NCBI RefSeq assembly: GCF_036588685.1
Contig: NC_086375.1
Span: 51,592,955 to 51,656,954, forward strand
Source: Mytilus trossulus
Taxonomy: Eukaryota > Mollusca > Bivalvia > Mytilida > Mytilidae
DNA: 64,000 nucleotides
Direction: 5' to 3'
Part shown: piece after piece, positions 63,700 to 64,000 of the stretch
Position numbering within the stretch: the stretch's first letter is position 1
Layout: each line of letters opens with the position of its first letter
Notes under the pieces: model-generated
Database searches by the model: none
What the model was told of the DNA's origin: nothing
Seen by the model: the letters and a program-made list of their open reading frames with translations, nothing else
Translations under genes and position numbers: made by a program

Positions 63700-64000
63700 A
63701 TCATTATCTGCAATGTATCAAACTAAAACAGCTGTGTCTATTAAATATATTATATCATGTCTTCTTTTTAGTGTATATAACTATTACGCATAAAAATGTG
63801 TGTAACCTATTATGTTCATGTGCAAATAAGGAAAAAAGAAATTTAATATAGAAAACAGTATATATATTTTTCAAAACCTGTGCATTTGTTATACAGATAA
63901 TTATATTTGAAAATCTCAATAGTAAACTTCGTTCTGTTTTTTTTTTTCTTCTTTCAAATATTGAAAATTGATTGTATAATACTAACAAATACTAACAACT
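63700..64000. other. Right edge, no gene seen
   Basis: AT-rich. The 77-codon minus frame has no support. The 5' end of the minus-strand gene may lie beyond the window. Confidence 0.35.

Overview
The window looks like nuclear DNA of a marine mussel (Mytilus or a close relative). It is AT-rich and intron-rich, and it is full of dispersed repeats that I recognise from bivalve genomes. The protein-coding content is also molluscan in style: a large C2H2 zinc-finger gene, a secreted C1q-domain gene and a CCDC85 coiled-coil gene. This assignment is inference from repeat and gene style, not from a search.

Layout. 1-4.2 kb: end of a tRNA-derived SINE, then the wreck of a tyrosine-recombinase (DIRS-like) retroelement on the minus strand between two identical 160-bp direct repeats. 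4.2-6.15 kb: array of ~500-bp units ending in a hairpin. 6.2-11.1 kb: tentative small minus-strand gene whose introns hold a composite tandem-repeat element and a large foldback. 11.5-18.5 kb: MITEs and diverged repeats, one probable 5'UTR exon, and a TTAA-flanked element ending 41 bp before the main exon of the next gene. 18.6-27.3 kb: a zinc-finger protein of about 2,900 residues in one 8.7-kb exon. 27.3-44.9 kb: no convincing gene; contains a 1.3-kb TIR element with a 6-bp target duplication, an 865-bp tandem duplication carrying an insertion in one copy only, and a nearly identical 685-bp tandem duplication. 44.9-53.3 kb: CCDC85 (six coding exons, 633 residues, plus strand). Its intron 5 contains a complete minus-strand C1q gene (three exons, 183 residues, TATA box). 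53.3-58 kb: CCDC85 3'UTR and AT-rich spacer. 58.1-63 kb: minus-strand gene for a probable small single-pass membrane protein built with 14- and 18-nt microexons, with a Thr/Ala-rich open segment upstream of it.

The genes are independent eukaryotic units. The only structural link is the nesting of the C1q gene inside CCDC85. Exon joins were worked out by hand from GT/AG sites and phase: CCDC85 and C1q are strong, the two other minus-strand genes are tentative. Much of the rest is non-autonomous repeat with recurring architecture (hairpin ends, tandem-repeat interior, GAC/GAAC-type simple repeat near an end).
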